64,000 bases of DNA from Paenibacillus methanolicus (GTDB taxonomy: Bacteria; Bacillota; Bacilli; Paenibacillales; Paenibacillaceae): NCBI RefSeq assembly GCF_008124765.1, contig NZ_VNHS01000005.1, positions 310,001 through 374,000 on the forward strand. Reading direction: 5' to 3'. The notes beneath the pieces are model-generated. The model made no database searches, was not told the DNA's origin, and saw nothing but the letters and a program-made list of their open reading frames with translations. The position numbers were made by a program, and so were the translations under genes. Of this stretch, positions 17,677 to 26,667 are shown piece after piece (within the stretch, counting starts at the first letter, position 1; the number at the start of each line of letters is the position of its first letter).

Positions 17677-18555
17677 ATGAATATCGAGAACATCGAAGCG
17701 TTCGTGTACGTCAACCATTACGGCAGCTTCAACAAGGCGGCCGAGGTGTTATTCCTGTCCCAGCCGTCGGTGACCGCCCGCATTCAGACGCTCGAGCGCG
17801 AGCTGGACTGCAAGCTGTTCGACCGCCAAGGCAAGCAGATCATGCTGACGGAGAAAGGCAAGCAGTTCCTTCCTTATGCCCAGCAAATACTTCAGACGAT
17901 CCAGAAGGGCCGGCTCCACCTGCAGGACCGGGTCGTCCGTCCCCAAGAGCTGCGCATCGGCAGCACGGTGTCGGTGTCCAATTATTTGATCCCGGATATT
18001 CTGCCGCAGCTGCGCCGCCACTTCCCCGAGCTTGCGTTCAAGCTTACGACCGCGCCGTCCGACGAGCTGGTCAAAAAGCTGCTCGACCGCGAGATCGACC
18101 TCGCGTTCGTGCGCAAGCTGAGCCATCCTTCGCTGCAATCTTATCCGTTCTATGAAGATCCGATCCGACTCTACGTCTATGAGGGACATCCGTTCGCCGA
18201 GACGCGCCGGGTGACGATCGGCGAGATTCGCCATCAGACGCTCGTCTTCTTCGAGTGCGGTTCGCTCGATTGGCTGCGGCTGCACCGCGTCTTCGAGCAT
18301 CTCGAGCATAAGCCGCATATCGCGTTCCACGCCGACAACTCCGAGACCGCCAAGAAACTCGTGCTTCAGAAGGCGGGCATCTGCTTCTTGCCGGGCTTGT
18401 GCGCCAAGGAGGAAGAGGAGCGGGGGAGCCTCATTCCCGTCGAGATCGAGGAAACGAAGGGCATCTCGCTGTATACGAACCTGATCGCCCTGACCGGGGA
18501 GAACGAGGAATTCATCCACGCGATTTTGGCGAAAGAGAGCATGTATAGTATTTGA
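17677..18555 (+). CDS. LysR family transcriptional regulator, probably of the downstream S-substituted cysteine operon
   Basis: ATG 17677 follows AAGGAGGGATCC; an ATG at 17673 is in another frame. The 292-residue protein has a LysR winged HTH in residues 1-60 (FVYVNHYGSFNKAAEVLFLSQPSVTARIQTLE...LFDR) and a type-2 periplasmic-binding-like effector domain from about 90. In Bacillus subtilis the ytmI operon is activated by the LysR protein YtlI. The gene order here, LysR followed by acetyltransferase and Tcy-type transporter, suggests the same role, although this regulator lies on the same strand. A repeat array (18557-18680) separates it from the operon. Confidence 0.85.
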   Translation: MNIENIEAFVYVNHYGSFNKAAEVLFLSQPSVTARIQTLERELDCKLFDRQGKQIMLTEKGKQFLPYAQQILQTIQKGRLHLQDRVVRPQELRIGSTVSVSNYLIPDILPQLRRHFPELAFKLTTAPSDELVKKLLDREIDLAFVRKLSHPSLQSYPFYEDPIRLYVYEGHPFAETRRVTIGEIRHQTLVFFECGSLDWLRLHRVFEHLEHKPHIAFHADNSETAKKLVLQKAGICFLPGLCAKEEEERGSLIPVEIEETKGISLYTNLIALTGENEEFIHAILAKESMYSI

Positions 18556-18556
18556 G

Positions 18557-18680
18557 GCAAAATGCCGAGCAGCATAACATCTGTGCAAAATGCTGAGCAG
18601 CATTACATCTGCTCAAACCAATTTGCATATTCAAACCAATTTGCATATTCAAACCAATTTGCATGCCCAACCAATTTGCT
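18557..18680 (+). repeat. Structured intergenic repeat, locus C (one full unit, one 5' fragment, three extra 3' arms)
   Basis: The full unit at 18585-18626 has outer stem GCAAA/TTTGC, internal loop ATGCT facing AAACCAA, and inner stem GAGCAG/CTGCTC. Before it lies a fragment at 18557 with GCAAA, ATGCC and GAGCAG but no AAACCAA arm. After it the 3' arm (AACCAATTTGC) is repeated three more times at 18-19-bp spacing, as if the array had expanded by slippage. It begins 2 bp after the LysR stop codon. Confidence 0.8.
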
Positions 18681-18753
18681 ATTCTTCAATCCATCTATAG
18701 AGAAACTCTATTAGCGCGACGTCAAGAGGCGGTGATACAGTAGTAGCATCTTA

Positions 18754-18777
18754 AATCCCATTAAACACATGGGAATT
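18754..18777 (+). promoter_or_regulatory. Operator-like inverted repeat upstream of the sulfur operon
   Basis: CCCAT (18757-18761) and ATGGG (18769-18773) flank a 7-bp AT-rich spacer, extended outward by AAT/AATT. It lies 30 bp before the acetyltransferase gene in an AT-rich stretch suited to a promoter. Candidate site for the LysR protein or a CymR-like sulfur repressor; not recognised with certainty. Confidence 0.4.
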
Positions 18778-18806
18778 ATATTCGCGCAAATAGAAGGGGT
18801 GAAGTC

Positions 18807-19346
18807 ATGGGGGAAGTGTTCCGTTTGGCAGGCGTGGACGATGCGGCGCGGCTGCGCGAAGTCATCTACGGGGCGTATTCGCTCATTCGGGAGCTGAAGT
18901 TGAACTGGCCGGCAGCCCATGCGGACGTCGCGCTCGTGAGGGATAACATCATTCGGAACGAATGCTACGTGTTGGAGGCGGACGGCGTCATTAAGGCGAC
19001 CATCACGCTGTCCAAAGGGAACGAAGTGAAGGACTTTACGGATTATCCGTTCATCAAATGGTTCGCCGTTCATCCGGACGAGCAAGGCAAAGGGTACGGC
19101 GACAAGCTGCTGACCTGGGTGGAATACGAAGTCATCCGCGAGCGGATCGGCGAGCCGGCGGTCACGCTCGGCACGGCGGAGCGCCATCCTTGGCTGCTGC
19201 CGATGTATCTGCGCCGGGGCTACGAGAGCATTCGCGCGTTCGACCCCGGCAACGGGGACGGCACGATGCATTTGCTGCGCAAGGTGATCGATCCGGATTT
19301 GTTCGCGCGGCGAAACGGAGATCGGCGGCAGGCGGCCGGGCAATAA
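18807..19346 (+). CDS. GNAT acetyltransferase, SnaA/YtmI-like, first gene of the sulfur-salvage operon
   Basis: A 179-residue GNAT protein: FRLAGVDDAARLREVIYGAY at the start, FIKWFAVHPDEQGKGYGDKLL with the Q-x-x-G-x-G acetyl-CoA motif, and MYLRRGYESI as motif B. GGGG precedes the ATG. In Bacillus the first gene of the ytmI operon encodes an acetyltransferase that N-acetylates S-substituted cysteines before their breakdown; position and neighbours support this here. The C-terminal 20 residues are basic and poorly conserved-looking. The enzyme is cytoplasmic. Confidence 0.75.
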   Translation: MGEVFRLAGVDDAARLREVIYGAYSLIRELKLNWPAAHADVALVRDNIIRNECYVLEADGVIKATITLSKGNEVKDFTDYPFIKWFAVHPDEQGKGYGDKLLTWVEYEVIRERIGEPAVTLGTAERHPWLLPMYLRRGYESIRAFDPGNGDGTMHLLRKVIDPDLFARRNGDRRQAAGQ

Positions 19347-19438
19347 CACGCGCGCGGCATCAAATTAGAAACGGCGAAACCGGCAAGGCGACCCGCTCAT
19401 GGGCGCGGCCGTTCGCCTAAATATGGAGGGGCATGAAG

Positions 19439-20305
19439 ATGAAAAGAAGAATGTTGACGGCGGCTGCGGCCGCTTTATCCTTGACGCTGGTCGTTACGGG
19501 CTGCGGCTCGAGCAATAACGAAGGCGGCAATAACGCGGTGAACGCGTCGGCCGAAGCATCGGGCGGCAATGCCAAAGCTGGCGGCGAGGTGACGAAAATC
19601 GTCGTCGGCACGGGCACGGAATTCCCGCAAATTTGCTTCATCGACGAGAACGGCAAGCTGACCGGCTTCGACGTGGAGCTGGTGCGCGAGATCGACGAGC
19701 GGCTGGCGGCGTACGAATTCGAATTCCAGACGATGGAGTTCTCGAACCTCTTGCTGAGCTTGGAGACGAAGAAGATCGACTTCGTGGCGCACGAGATGGA
19801 GAAGAACCCGGAGCGCGAGCAGAAGTACCTGTTCAACAAAGTGCCTTACGCGCACTGGCGCAACCGGATCATCGTCGCCAAGGACAACGATTCGGTCCAG
19901 ACGCTGGATGACCTTGCCGGCAAGAAGGCGATCACGAGTCCGACGAGCGCGGGCAATCAGATTCTCGAGAATTACAACAAGGATCACGACAAGAAAATCG
20001 AGATCGTCTACGAGGGCAGCGCCGCCAACGATTCGATCAACCAGATCGCGAGCGGCCGCGTCGACGCGACGATCGGCGCCGACTTCGCGCTGGCGCTGGA
20101 AGATCCGCAGAAGAAGCTGAAGACGGTCGGGGAGCCGTTGTCCGAGGCGGATATCCTGTTTATTTTCCGCAAGGACGAACCGGAAGCGCAGAAGCTCGCG
20201 GACGCGATCGACGGCGCGCTGACGGAGATCAAATCCGACGGCACGCTCGGCAAGCTGAGCGAAGAATGGCTGGGCAGCGACTTTACGGCAGATACGGTCA
20301 AATAG
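19439..20305 (+). CDS. tcyK: Amino-acid ABC transporter substrate-binding lipoprotein (TcyJ/TcyK-like)
   Basis: ATG 19439 is 7 bp after GGAGGGG; the in-frame ATG at 19433 is too close. The 288-residue product has a lipoprotein signal with lipobox VVTGC, a Ser/Asn/Gly linker, then a family-3 solute-binding domain: VVGTGTEFPQICFIDENGKLTGFDVELVREI and later QTLDDLAGKKA. It would be tethered outside the membrane and deliver cystine or S-modified cysteines to the permeases encoded next. Bacillus subtilis has two paralogues (tcyJ, tcyK) at this point; only one is present here. Confidence 0.8.
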   Translation: MKRRMLTAAAAALSLTLVVTGCGSSNNEGGNNAVNASAEASGGNAKAGGEVTKIVVGTGTEFPQICFIDENGKLTGFDVELVREIDERLAAYEFEFQTMEFSNLLLSLETKKIDFVAHEMEKNPEREQKYLFNKVPYAHWRNRIIVAKDNDSVQTLDDLAGKKAITSPTSAGNQILENYNKDHDKKIEIVYEGSAANDSINQIASGRVDATIGADFALALEDPQKKLKTVGEPLSEADILFIFRKDEPEAQKLADAIDGALTEIKSDGTLGKLSEEWLGSDFTADTVK

Positions 20306-20341
20306 CGTACGGCACTAAGACGAGAAAGGTGAGAGCGACGG

Positions 20342-21136
20342 ATGGAGTATGGCTTCGATATCACCTACATTTTTGATTTTATCCCCAAGCTGCTGCAGGT
20401 GCTGCATCTGACGCTGGCGATCGTGGCGGGCGCCATCGGAATCGGGCTAATCGTCGGCCTGCTGGCGGCGCTCCCCAGGCTGTACAAGGTGCCGGTGCTG
20501 CAGCGGTTGTCCCAGGTGTACACGTCGTTCTTCCGGGGCACGCCGATCCTCATCCAGCTGTTCCTGTTCTATTACGGGCTGCCGGAGCTGCTGAAGCTCG
20601 TCTATATCGACGTGACCAAGTTACCGGTGCTGTTCTTCGTCATCGTCACGTTCGGCCTGAACGCCGGAGCGACGATCTCGGAGATCATCAGGGCGGCGGT
20701 GACGGCCGTGGATCGGGGACAGGTGGAAGCAGCCTACTCGGTGGGCATGTCGGGCTACCAGGCGTTCGCGCGCATCGTGCTGCCGCAGGCGATCGCGATC
20801 GCCGTGCCGGTATTCGCGAACTTGGTCATCGCCATGCTGAAGGAGACGTCGCTCGCCTTCGCGCTGGGCGTTATGGAACTGACGGGCAAGGCGCAGACGC
20901 TCGGCACGCTGACCCGCCATTTCATGGAGACGTATATCGCGCTGGCCATTATCTATTTGGCTGTCAGCTTCACGCTAGAACGGATTCTGCTGCTCTTCGA
21001 GCGCAAGCTGCAGCGCCATATGCGGAGGGACGCGGCGGACGCGGAACGTCGCTGGCGGTTGTGGCGCGGACGCAAGCCGATGCGCGAGCGGTCCCCGGAG
21101 GTGAGCGGCAAGGAGGTGCCACGATATGAAGCTTGA
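20342..21136 (+). CDS. tcyL: Amino-acid ABC transporter permease (TcyL-like)
   Basis: A 264-residue HisM-type permease with several membrane helices (VLHLTLAIVAGAIGIGLIVGLLAALPRLY first), SFFRGTPILIQLFLFYYGLP and the EAA coupling motif region EAAYSVGMSGYQAFARIVLPQA. Codons 1-60 place the N-terminus outside. It overlaps the next gene by 11 bp, as expected for co-translated subunits. The C-terminal 40 residues are highly charged (RKLQRHMRRDAADAERRW) and extend beyond the usual family length. Confidence 0.85.
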   Translation: MEYGFDITYIFDFIPKLLQVLHLTLAIVAGAIGIGLIVGLLAALPRLYKVPVLQRLSQVYTSFFRGTPILIQLFLFYYGLPELLKLVYIDVTKLPVLFFVIVTFGLNAGATISEIIRAAVTAVDRGQVEAAYSVGMSGYQAFARIVLPQAIAIAVPVFANLVIAMLKETSLAFALGVMELTGKAQTLGTLTRHFMETYIALAIIYLAVSFTLERILLLFERKLQRHMRRDAADAERRWRLWRGRKPMRERSPEVSGKEVPRYEA

Positions 21137-21836
21137 TCCATCCTTTATCTGGACCGCGTTCGTCGGACTGCTGCCGGCGATTCCGACGACGCTTATTCTG
21201 ACGCTCGTCTCCGTCACGTGCGGCTTCGTCATCGGCACGGGTACGGCGCTCGCGCGCATGTATCGCATTCCGGTGCTGGCGCAAATCGCGAGCGGCTACG
21301 TGACGTTCATCCGGGGGACGCCGATGCTCGTGCATCTGCTGCTCATTTATTTCAGCCTGCCGCTGCTGATCGACGCGTTATCCGCGCAGTTCGATCTCGG
21401 CTGGAACTCGGCCAAGGTGCCGATGATCGCGTTCGCGTTCGTCTCCTTCTCCATTACGGCCGGCGCTTATATGTCCGAAGTGGTTCGCTCCGGTCTGATG
21501 GCCATCGACCGCGGCCAGATGGAAGCCGCGCTGTCGGTCGGCATGACGGTGCCGCAGGCGATTCGGCGCATCGTGTTCCCGCAGGCGGTCGCGGCCGCCT
21601 TGCCGAACTTGACGAACTCCGTCATCGGCATGCTGCACGGATCGACGCTCGCGTTTACCGTGTCGGTCGTCGATTTGAACGCGAAGGCGCAGATCGTCGC
21701 GTCGACGAACTGGAAATATTTCGAGGCGTATTTGGCTGCCGCGATTATTTTCTGGGGGCTGACGATCGCGATCGAACGGATCGCGGCGGCGATCGAGCGG
21801 CGGATCAGCCTGTATAGCAGAGGAGGGGTAGCATGA
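21126..21836 (+). CDS. tcyM: Amino-acid ABC transporter permease (TcyM-like)
   Basis: A 236-residue second permease of the same HisM family: [46 protein letters not shown], and the EAA loop [23 protein letters not shown]. It starts inside the tcyL reading frame and its stop overlaps the ATPase start by 4 bp. It pairs with the previous permease as a heterodimer in the inner membrane. Confidence 0.85.
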   Translation: MKLDPSFIWTAFVGLLPAIPTTLILTLVSVTCGFVIGTGTALARMYRIPVLAQIASGYVTFIRGTPMLVHLLLIYFSLPLLIDALSAQFDLGWNSAKVPMIAFAFVSFSITAGAYMSEVVRSGLMAIDRGQMEAALSVGMTVPQAIRRIVFPQAVAAALPNLTNSVIGMLHGSTLAFTVSVVDLNAKAQIVASTNWKYFEAYLAAAIIFWGLTIAIERIAAAIERRISLYSRGGVA

Positions 21837-22585
21837 TCCGACTAAGCGGCATCCGCAAGAGCTTCGGGCGGCAGGAGGTGCTCAAAGGCATCGACCTTCA
21901 CGTCGGGAAGGGGGAAGTCGTCGCGATTCTCGGGCCGAGCGGCTCGGGCAAAACGACGCTGCTTCGGTGCATCAATTACTTGGAGAAGCCGGGCGAAGGC
22001 GAAATTCGCATCGGCGATCAGGCGCTGGACGCCAGGCGCGCCGGGAAGAAGGACGTCCATGCGCTGCGCCGGCGCTCCGCGATGGTGTTCCAGCAATACA
22101 ATTTGTTCAGCCACAAGACGGCGCTCGAGAATGTTATGGAAGGTCTCGTCGTCGTGAAGAAAATGAGCAAGGACGAGGCGCGCAAGCGGGGCATCGCCCT
22201 GCTGGAGAAAGTCGGTCTCGGCGCGAAGCTGGACGCCTATCCGAGCCGGCTCTCCGGCGGACAGCAGCAGCGCGTCGGCATCGCGCGGGCGCTAGCGCTC
22301 GAGCCGGAGGTCATCTTGTTCGACGAGCCGACTTCGGCGCTTGACCCCGAGTTGGTCGGCGAAGTGCTGGCCGTCATCCGGCGCATCGCGAAGGAGGGCA
22401 TCACGATGATCATCGTGACCCACGAGATGGGCTTCGCCCAGGACGTGGCGAATCGCGTCGTGTTCATGGACGAAGGGGTCATCGTCGAGGAAGGGCCGCC
22501 CGCGCAGCTGTTCGGCAATCCGAAGGAAGAGCGGACGAGGCAGTTCCTGAAGCGGCTGACGCCGGAGGCGAGCTATACGATTTAG
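21833..22585 (+). CDS. tcyN: Amino-acid ABC transporter ATP-binding protein (TcyN-like)
   Basis: A 250-residue ATPase with Walker [10 protein letters not shown] near residue 33, Q-loop VFQQYNLF, signature [15 protein letters not shown], Walker [13 protein letters not shown] and H-loop VTHEM. Details such as [25 protein letters not shown] and the end [12 protein letters not shown] match the TcyN type of the cystine/S-methylcysteine importer. The ATG overlaps the tcyM stop (ATGA). Confidence 0.9.
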   Translation: MIRLSGIRKSFGRQEVLKGIDLHVGKGEVVAILGPSGSGKTTLLRCINYLEKPGEGEIRIGDQALDARRAGKKDVHALRRRSAMVFQQYNLFSHKTALENVMEGLVVVKKMSKDEARKRGIALLEKVGLGAKLDAYPSRLSGGQQQRVGIARALALEPEVILFDEPTSALDPELVGEVLAVIRRIAKEGITMIIVTHEMGFAQDVANRVVFMDEGVIVEEGPPAQLFGNPKEERTRQFLKRLTPEASYTI

Positions 22586-22596
22586 GAGGAATGAGG

Positions 22597-23607
22597 ATGA
22601 CCGTCTCATTGAGCATATTGGATCAAAGCCCGATCTACCCGGGCGAAACGGCAGAAGACGCCTTGGCGAAGACGGTAGAGCTCGCCCGGCGCGCGGAGGC
22701 GCTCGGCTTCCGGCGCTTCTGGGTGTCGGAGCACCACGATTCGGAGCATCTGGCCGGCTCGTCGCCCGAAGTGCTGATCGCGTATCTGCTGGCGAAGACG
22801 GACCGCATCCGCGTCGGCTCCGGCGGCATTATGCTTCAGCATTACAGCCCCTACAAAGTCGCGGAGAACTTCAACGTGCTCGCCTCGCTCGCGCCGGGGC
22901 GCGTCGATCTGGGCGTCGGCCGCGCGCCGGGCGGGCTGCCCCGCAGCACGCAGGCGCTGCAGCGGGGCGTGGCGAATCCGGAGCCGCTCACGGACAAGAT
23001 CGTCGGGCTGCGCCGCCATCTGACGGGCGAGCTCGAAGAAGGCGATCCGTTGGCGGGACTTGCGGCGACGCCGATTCCGCTCGCCTCGCCGGAGCTGTAC
23101 GTGCTCGGCGCATCGGAGGACAGCGCCGCGCTCGCGGCCAGCCTTGGCCTGCCGTACGTGTTCTCGCTGTTCATCGGCGGGGACGAAGACGCGGCGATCC
23201 GGGCGGTGCGGAAGTACAAAGCCGAATTCAACGGCGCGAGCGGCGCCTCGCCGCAGGCGATCTTGGCGTTATCCGCGATCGTGGCGGACACGGATGAGGA
23301 GGCGCAAGGCTTGATCCCGCCTCAGAAGCTCGTGAAAGTTTACTTGGCCAGCGGGCGGAAGGTAACGCTCGGCACGATCGAGCAAGCGGAAGAATACGGA
23401 CGTCAGTCCGGGGAGCCGTATACGATCGAGGAGAAAGCGCCGCTGATCGCGGCCGGTTCCAAGGCGACGGTGCGCGCGAAGCTGCTGGAGCTGCAGGAGG
23501 CGGCCGGCGTCGACGAATTCATCGTCACGGCGAACGTCGCGCCGTTCGAGAAGCGGGTGCGCTCCTATGAATTGCTGAACGAGGCGTTCGCCGAAGTGAC
23601 GGCATAA
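22597..23607 (+). CDS. cmoO: Luciferase-like flavin monooxygenase, YtmO/CmoO type
   Basis: ATG 22597 is 6 bp after AGGAGGA (the ATG at 22591 abuts it). The 336-residue LLM-family protein reads SLSILDQSPIYPGETAEDAL, GFRRFWVSEHHDSEHLAGSSPEVL, RIRVGSGGIMLQHYSPYKVAENFNVL and LAPGRVDLGVGRAPGG, the classic MsnO8-type pattern. Length and operon position match YtmO, renamed CmoO, of the Bacillus subtilis S-alkylcysteine pathway. It is expected to use reduced FMN; its exact substrate in that pathway is uncertain. Confidence 0.78.
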   Translation: MTVSLSILDQSPIYPGETAEDALAKTVELARRAEALGFRRFWVSEHHDSEHLAGSSPEVLIAYLLAKTDRIRVGSGGIMLQHYSPYKVAENFNVLASLAPGRVDLGVGRAPGGLPRSTQALQRGVANPEPLTDKIVGLRRHLTGELEEGDPLAGLAATPIPLASPELYVLGASEDSAALAASLGLPYVFSLFIGGDEDAAIRAVRKYKAEFNGASGASPQAILALSAIVADTDEEAQGLIPPQKLVKVYLASGRKVTLGTIEQAEEYGRQSGEPYTIEEKAPLIAAGSKATVRAKLLELQEAAGVDEFIVTANVAPFEKRVRSYELLNEAFAEVTA

Positions 23608-23629
23608 AGCAAAGCGAGGAGAGGGCGAT

Positions 23630-24817
23630 ATGAGTAACGAAACGACGCTTCGCAGCGCGGCGGCCCTGTCGGGACGCCTGACCGAGATCCGGCGGGAGCT
23701 GCACCGTTATCCGGAGCTGTCCCACGAGGAGTTCGAGACGACGGCCCGGATACGCAGATGGCTGGAAGCCGCCGGCATCCGCATCGCCCCCTATCCGCTT
23801 CGGACGGGGCTGATCGCCGAGATCGGCGGCGCGCGGCCGGGGCCGGTCATCGCCCTGCGCGCGGACATCGACGCTCTGCCCATCCAAGAGGAGACCGGGC
23901 TGCCTTTCGCGTCCGAGCATCCGGGCAAGATGCATGCCTGCGGCCATGATTTCCATACGGCCGCCTTGATCGGCGCCGCTTATTTGTTGAAGGAGCGCGA
24001 GGCGGAGCTGGCCGGAACGGTTCGGCTGCTGTTCCAGCCCGCGGAAGAGAAGGCTTCGGGCGCGCGGAAGGTGGTCGAGAGCGGGGCGCTTGACGGCGTG
24101 CTCGCCGTGTTCGGCCTGCATAACAAGCCGGATCTGCCCGTCGGCACGATCGGCATCAAGGGCGGCCCGATCATGGCGGCCGCGGACGGGTTCATCGTGG
24201 AGGTGGCCGGTCTCGGCTCGCACGCCGCGGTGCCCGAAGCCGGCATCGACCCGATCGTGTCGGCGGCGCATATCGTGACCGCGCTGCAGTCGATCGTCAG
24301 CCGCAGCGTCGGCTCGCTCGACAGCGCGGTCGTCAGCGTGACGAAGCTGCACAGCGGCACGATCTGGAACGTCATCCCGGAGTTGGCTGTGCTCGAAGGG
24401 ACGATCCGCACGTTCGACGAGCAGGTGCGCAGCCGCGTGATAACGCGCTTCGCCCAGATCGTGGACGGCGTCGCGGCCGCATACGGCACGACCGCCAAGC
24501 TGCGGTGGATCGAAGGTCCGCCCCCGGTCCGCAACGACGAGAGTCTGGCCGCGCTCGCTTGGCAGGAAGCGGAGCAACTTGGCCTGCTGCCGGTCGTGCC
24601 CGTTCCTTCGCCGGCGGGCGAAGATTTCGCGGTGTATCAGCAACTCGTGCCGGGACTGTTCGTCTTCCTCGGCACGTCCGGACCGCAGGAGTGGCACCAT
24701 CCTGCGTTCGATCTGGACGAACGCGCGCTGCCGGTCGCGGCCGATTTCCTCGCCGCGGCGGCGGTTCGGGCGCTCGCGCATTTCGCGGGCGAAGCAGGCG
24801 GGAATCTCGCCGGATGA
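23630..24817 (+). CDS. M20 family N-acyl-amino-acid deacylase (HipO/SndA-like)
   Basis: A 395-residue M20D amidohydrolase. LTEIRRELHRYPELSHEEFET is the usual start; ALRADIDALPIQEETGLPF and MHACGHDFHTAALIG carry metal-site residues, followed by LFQPAEEKASGARKVVE and VFGLHNKP. In this operon type the deacylase releases cysteine from N-acetylcysteine after side-chain removal. GAGGAGAG lies before the ATG. Its stop codon overlaps the start of the following FAD-oxidase gene by 4 bp (ATGA). Confidence 0.82.
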   Translation: MSNETTLRSAAALSGRLTEIRRELHRYPELSHEEFETTARIRRWLEAAGIRIAPYPLRTGLIAEIGGARPGPVIALRADIDALPIQEETGLPFASEHPGKMHACGHDFHTAALIGAAYLLKEREAELAGTVRLLFQPAEEKASGARKVVESGALDGVLAVFGLHNKPDLPVGTIGIKGGPIMAAADGFIVEVAGLGSHAAVPEAGIDPIVSAAHIVTALQSIVSRSVGSLDSAVVSVTKLHSGTIWNVIPELAVLEGTIRTFDEQVRSRVITRFAQIVDGVAAAYGTTAKLRWIEGPPPVRNDESLAALAWQEAEQLGLLPVVPVPSPAGEDFAVYQQLVPGLFVFLGTSGPQEWHHPAFDLDERALPVAADFLAAAAVRALAHFAGEAGGNLAG

Positions 24818-26007
24818 GCCGGGCGGGCGGCAACCGCGGAACCACGGCCGCCGAGCGCGTCTACGACTTCCTCGTCGTCGGCGCGGGCTCCATGGGCATG
24901 AGCGCCGGCTATCAGCTGGCCAAGCGGGGAGCCCGCGTGCTGCTGCTCGACGCGTTCGATCCGCCGCACGGCGAAGGCAGCCACCATGGCGAGACGCGGC
25001 TGATCCGGCACGCCTATAGCGGCGGGGACGCGTACGTCCCTCTTGCGCTGCGCGCCCAGCACTTGTGGGAGGAGGCGGAGGCGCTGACGGGCGAGCGCCT
25101 GCTCGCGAAGTCCGGCGTGCTCAATATCGCCGACCCGGACGTTCACTCGCATCGCGGCCGATATTCGGACGCGGTTCGGCTGGGCGTGTCCGCCGAGCTG
25201 CTGGACGCGGCGGACATCCGCCGCCGCTGGCCGGGTCTTGCGCTGCCCGATCGGTTCGAGGCGCTGTACGAGCCGGAAGCCGGCTATTTGTTCAGCGAGC
25301 GATGCGTAGCCGCCTACCGGAAGCTTGCGCTGGCTCATGGCGCGAAGTTGCTGACCGGCACGCCGGTAATCGGCGTTACGGCCCGCGCTGGAAGCGTAAG
25401 CGCGCATACGCCGCATGGCGATTACCATGCCGGGGCGGCCGTGCTGTGCGCCGGCGCCTGGTTCGGCGGTCTGGCCGACTTCCTGCCGCTGCCGATCCGC
25501 CCCCTTCGCAAAGTCGTCGGCTGGTTCGAGACGCGCGAAGGCGGCTTCCGGGCAGGAACATTCCCGGGATTCACGATGGCGACCGCGGGCGGCGTGTACT
25601 ACGGCTTCCCGGATATCGCGGGGACGGGGCTGAAGATCGGCAGGCACGACGGCGGCCATCCATGGCAGCCGGGCGAGCCGCTTGCGCCCTTCGGCCGTTA
25701 CGCCGAGGACGAGGGCGATCTGCGCGGCGCGCTCGGCGCCTTCATGCCCGGCGCCGCCGGACGTCTGCTGCGCGGCTCGGCTTGCAAATACGCGATGACC
25801 CCGGACGAACATTTCATCCTCGACCGTCATCCGGAGCACCCGCACGTGCTGATCGCGGGCGGCTTCTCCGGCCACGGCTTCAAGTTCGCGAGCGCGGTCG
25901 GCGAACTGTTGGCCGACATGGCCGACGGTGCCGCCGACGGAGCGTATAGCCGTCTGTTCGCGCTCTCTCGCTTCAACCCGGCGTCCGCGCCGGCACACGA
26001 CCATTAA
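24814..26007 (+). CDS. FAD-dependent amine oxidase, SolA/monomeric sarcosine oxidase-like
   Basis: The 397-residue product starts at ATG 24814, overlapping the deacylase stop; the long upstream frame is only an extension. After a short basic leader comes the dinucleotide-binding motif FLVVGAGSMGMSAGYQLAKRG, then LLLDAFDPPHGEGSHHGETR (typical of SolA/MSOX), RLIRHAY and YVPLALRAQ. Cys324 in SACKYAMTPD fits the covalent-FAD cysteine of monomeric sarcosine oxidase, and HVLIAGGFSGHGFKFA is the C-terminal FAD strand. These enzymes oxidise N-methyl amino acids, giving formaldehyde and hydrogen peroxide. The Bacillus subtilis ytmI operon has no such gene; here it is translationally coupled. Confidence 0.8.
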   Translation: MSRAGGNRGTTAAERVYDFLVVGAGSMGMSAGYQLAKRGARVLLLDAFDPPHGEGSHHGETRLIRHAYSGGDAYVPLALRAQHLWEEAEALTGERLLAKSGVLNIADPDVHSHRGRYSDAVRLGVSAELLDAADIRRRWPGLALPDRFEALYEPEAGYLFSERCVAAYRKLALAHGAKLLTGTPVIGVTARAGSVSAHTPHGDYHAGAAVLCAGAWFGGLADFLPLPIRPLRKVVGWFETREGGFRAGTFPGFTMATAGGVYYGFPDIAGTGLKIGRHDGGHPWQPGEPLAPFGRYAEDEGDLRGALGAFMPGAAGRLLRGSACKYAMTPDEHFILDRHPEHPHVLIAGGFSGHGFKFASAVGELLADMADGAADGAYSRLFALSRFNPASAPAHDH

Positions 26008-26022
26008 ACGGAGGGGAACCGT

Positions 26023-26667
26023 ATGAGCGAAACCGATATCCAGTCCTATCTGGACACCCATCTGCAGTTAACCCGGGCCATCGCGGGCCTTGGGGAAGAG
26101 CAACTGAAATGGAAACAATCCGAGACCACGTGGAGCGTCGCCGAAGTGCTGGCCCACCTGGCCGACCATAATATCGTCGTCTCCTTCCGCATTCGGGATA
26201 TTCTCGCGGACACGAAAGCGCAGCTGCCGGCGTTCAACCAAGATCTGTGGGTGTCCGGGCAGCATGCGAACGACAGCGACGTCTACGAGATTCTCGACGC
26301 GTTCTGGGGACTGCTTCGCTACAACGGCCAGCTGTTCCGCCGGCTCGGCGAAGCGGAATTCGACAAGAGCGGCATTAATTTCAAAGGCGAGACGGTGCGC
26401 GTCCGCGACATCATCCGCGGCTTCGCCAAGCATGTCCAGACGCATCTGAACCAGATCGAGCGGATTAAGCAGGCGTACGAGGCGGAGCGGGGCGGCGAAG
26501 CCGGTCGGCCGGCGACTTGGGTTCCTGCGGCCGCTTCCGGCGAAGCATCGTCGTGCAGCCTGCCATCCGCGGGCGTATCTGCGAGCGGCGTTCCATCCGC
26601 AGGCATCGGAAGCGAGTCGTCCGCGGCGCTATCGGCGGCCGCTTCGCAAGGAGGGCATCCGGCATGA
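26023..26667 (+). CDS. DinB-superfamily protein with a low-complexity C-terminal extension
   Basis: Residues 1-155 form a DinB-type four-helix domain. His45/His49 (LAHLADHN) and His137/His141 (KHVQTHLNQ) are suitably placed for the DinB metal site. DinB-fold proteins include bacillithiol S-transferases, so thiol chemistry is a reasonable guess in this sulfur operon. Residues about 158-214 are an Ala/Ser/Gly-rich tail with no recognisable fold; it also encodes the ribosome binding site (AAGGAGGG) of the next gene. The tail may have arisen by loss of an earlier stop codon. The start ATG 26023 follows GGAGGGG. Confidence 0.75.
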   Translation: MSETDIQSYLDTHLQLTRAIAGLGEEQLKWKQSETTWSVAEVLAHLADHNIVVSFRIRDILADTKAQLPAFNQDLWVSGQHANDSDVYEILDAFWGLLRYNGQLFRRLGEAEFDKSGINFKGETVRVRDIIRGFAKHVQTHLNQIERIKQAYEAERGGEAGRPATWVPAAASGEASSCSLPSAGVSASGVPSAGIGSESSAALSAAASQGGHPA

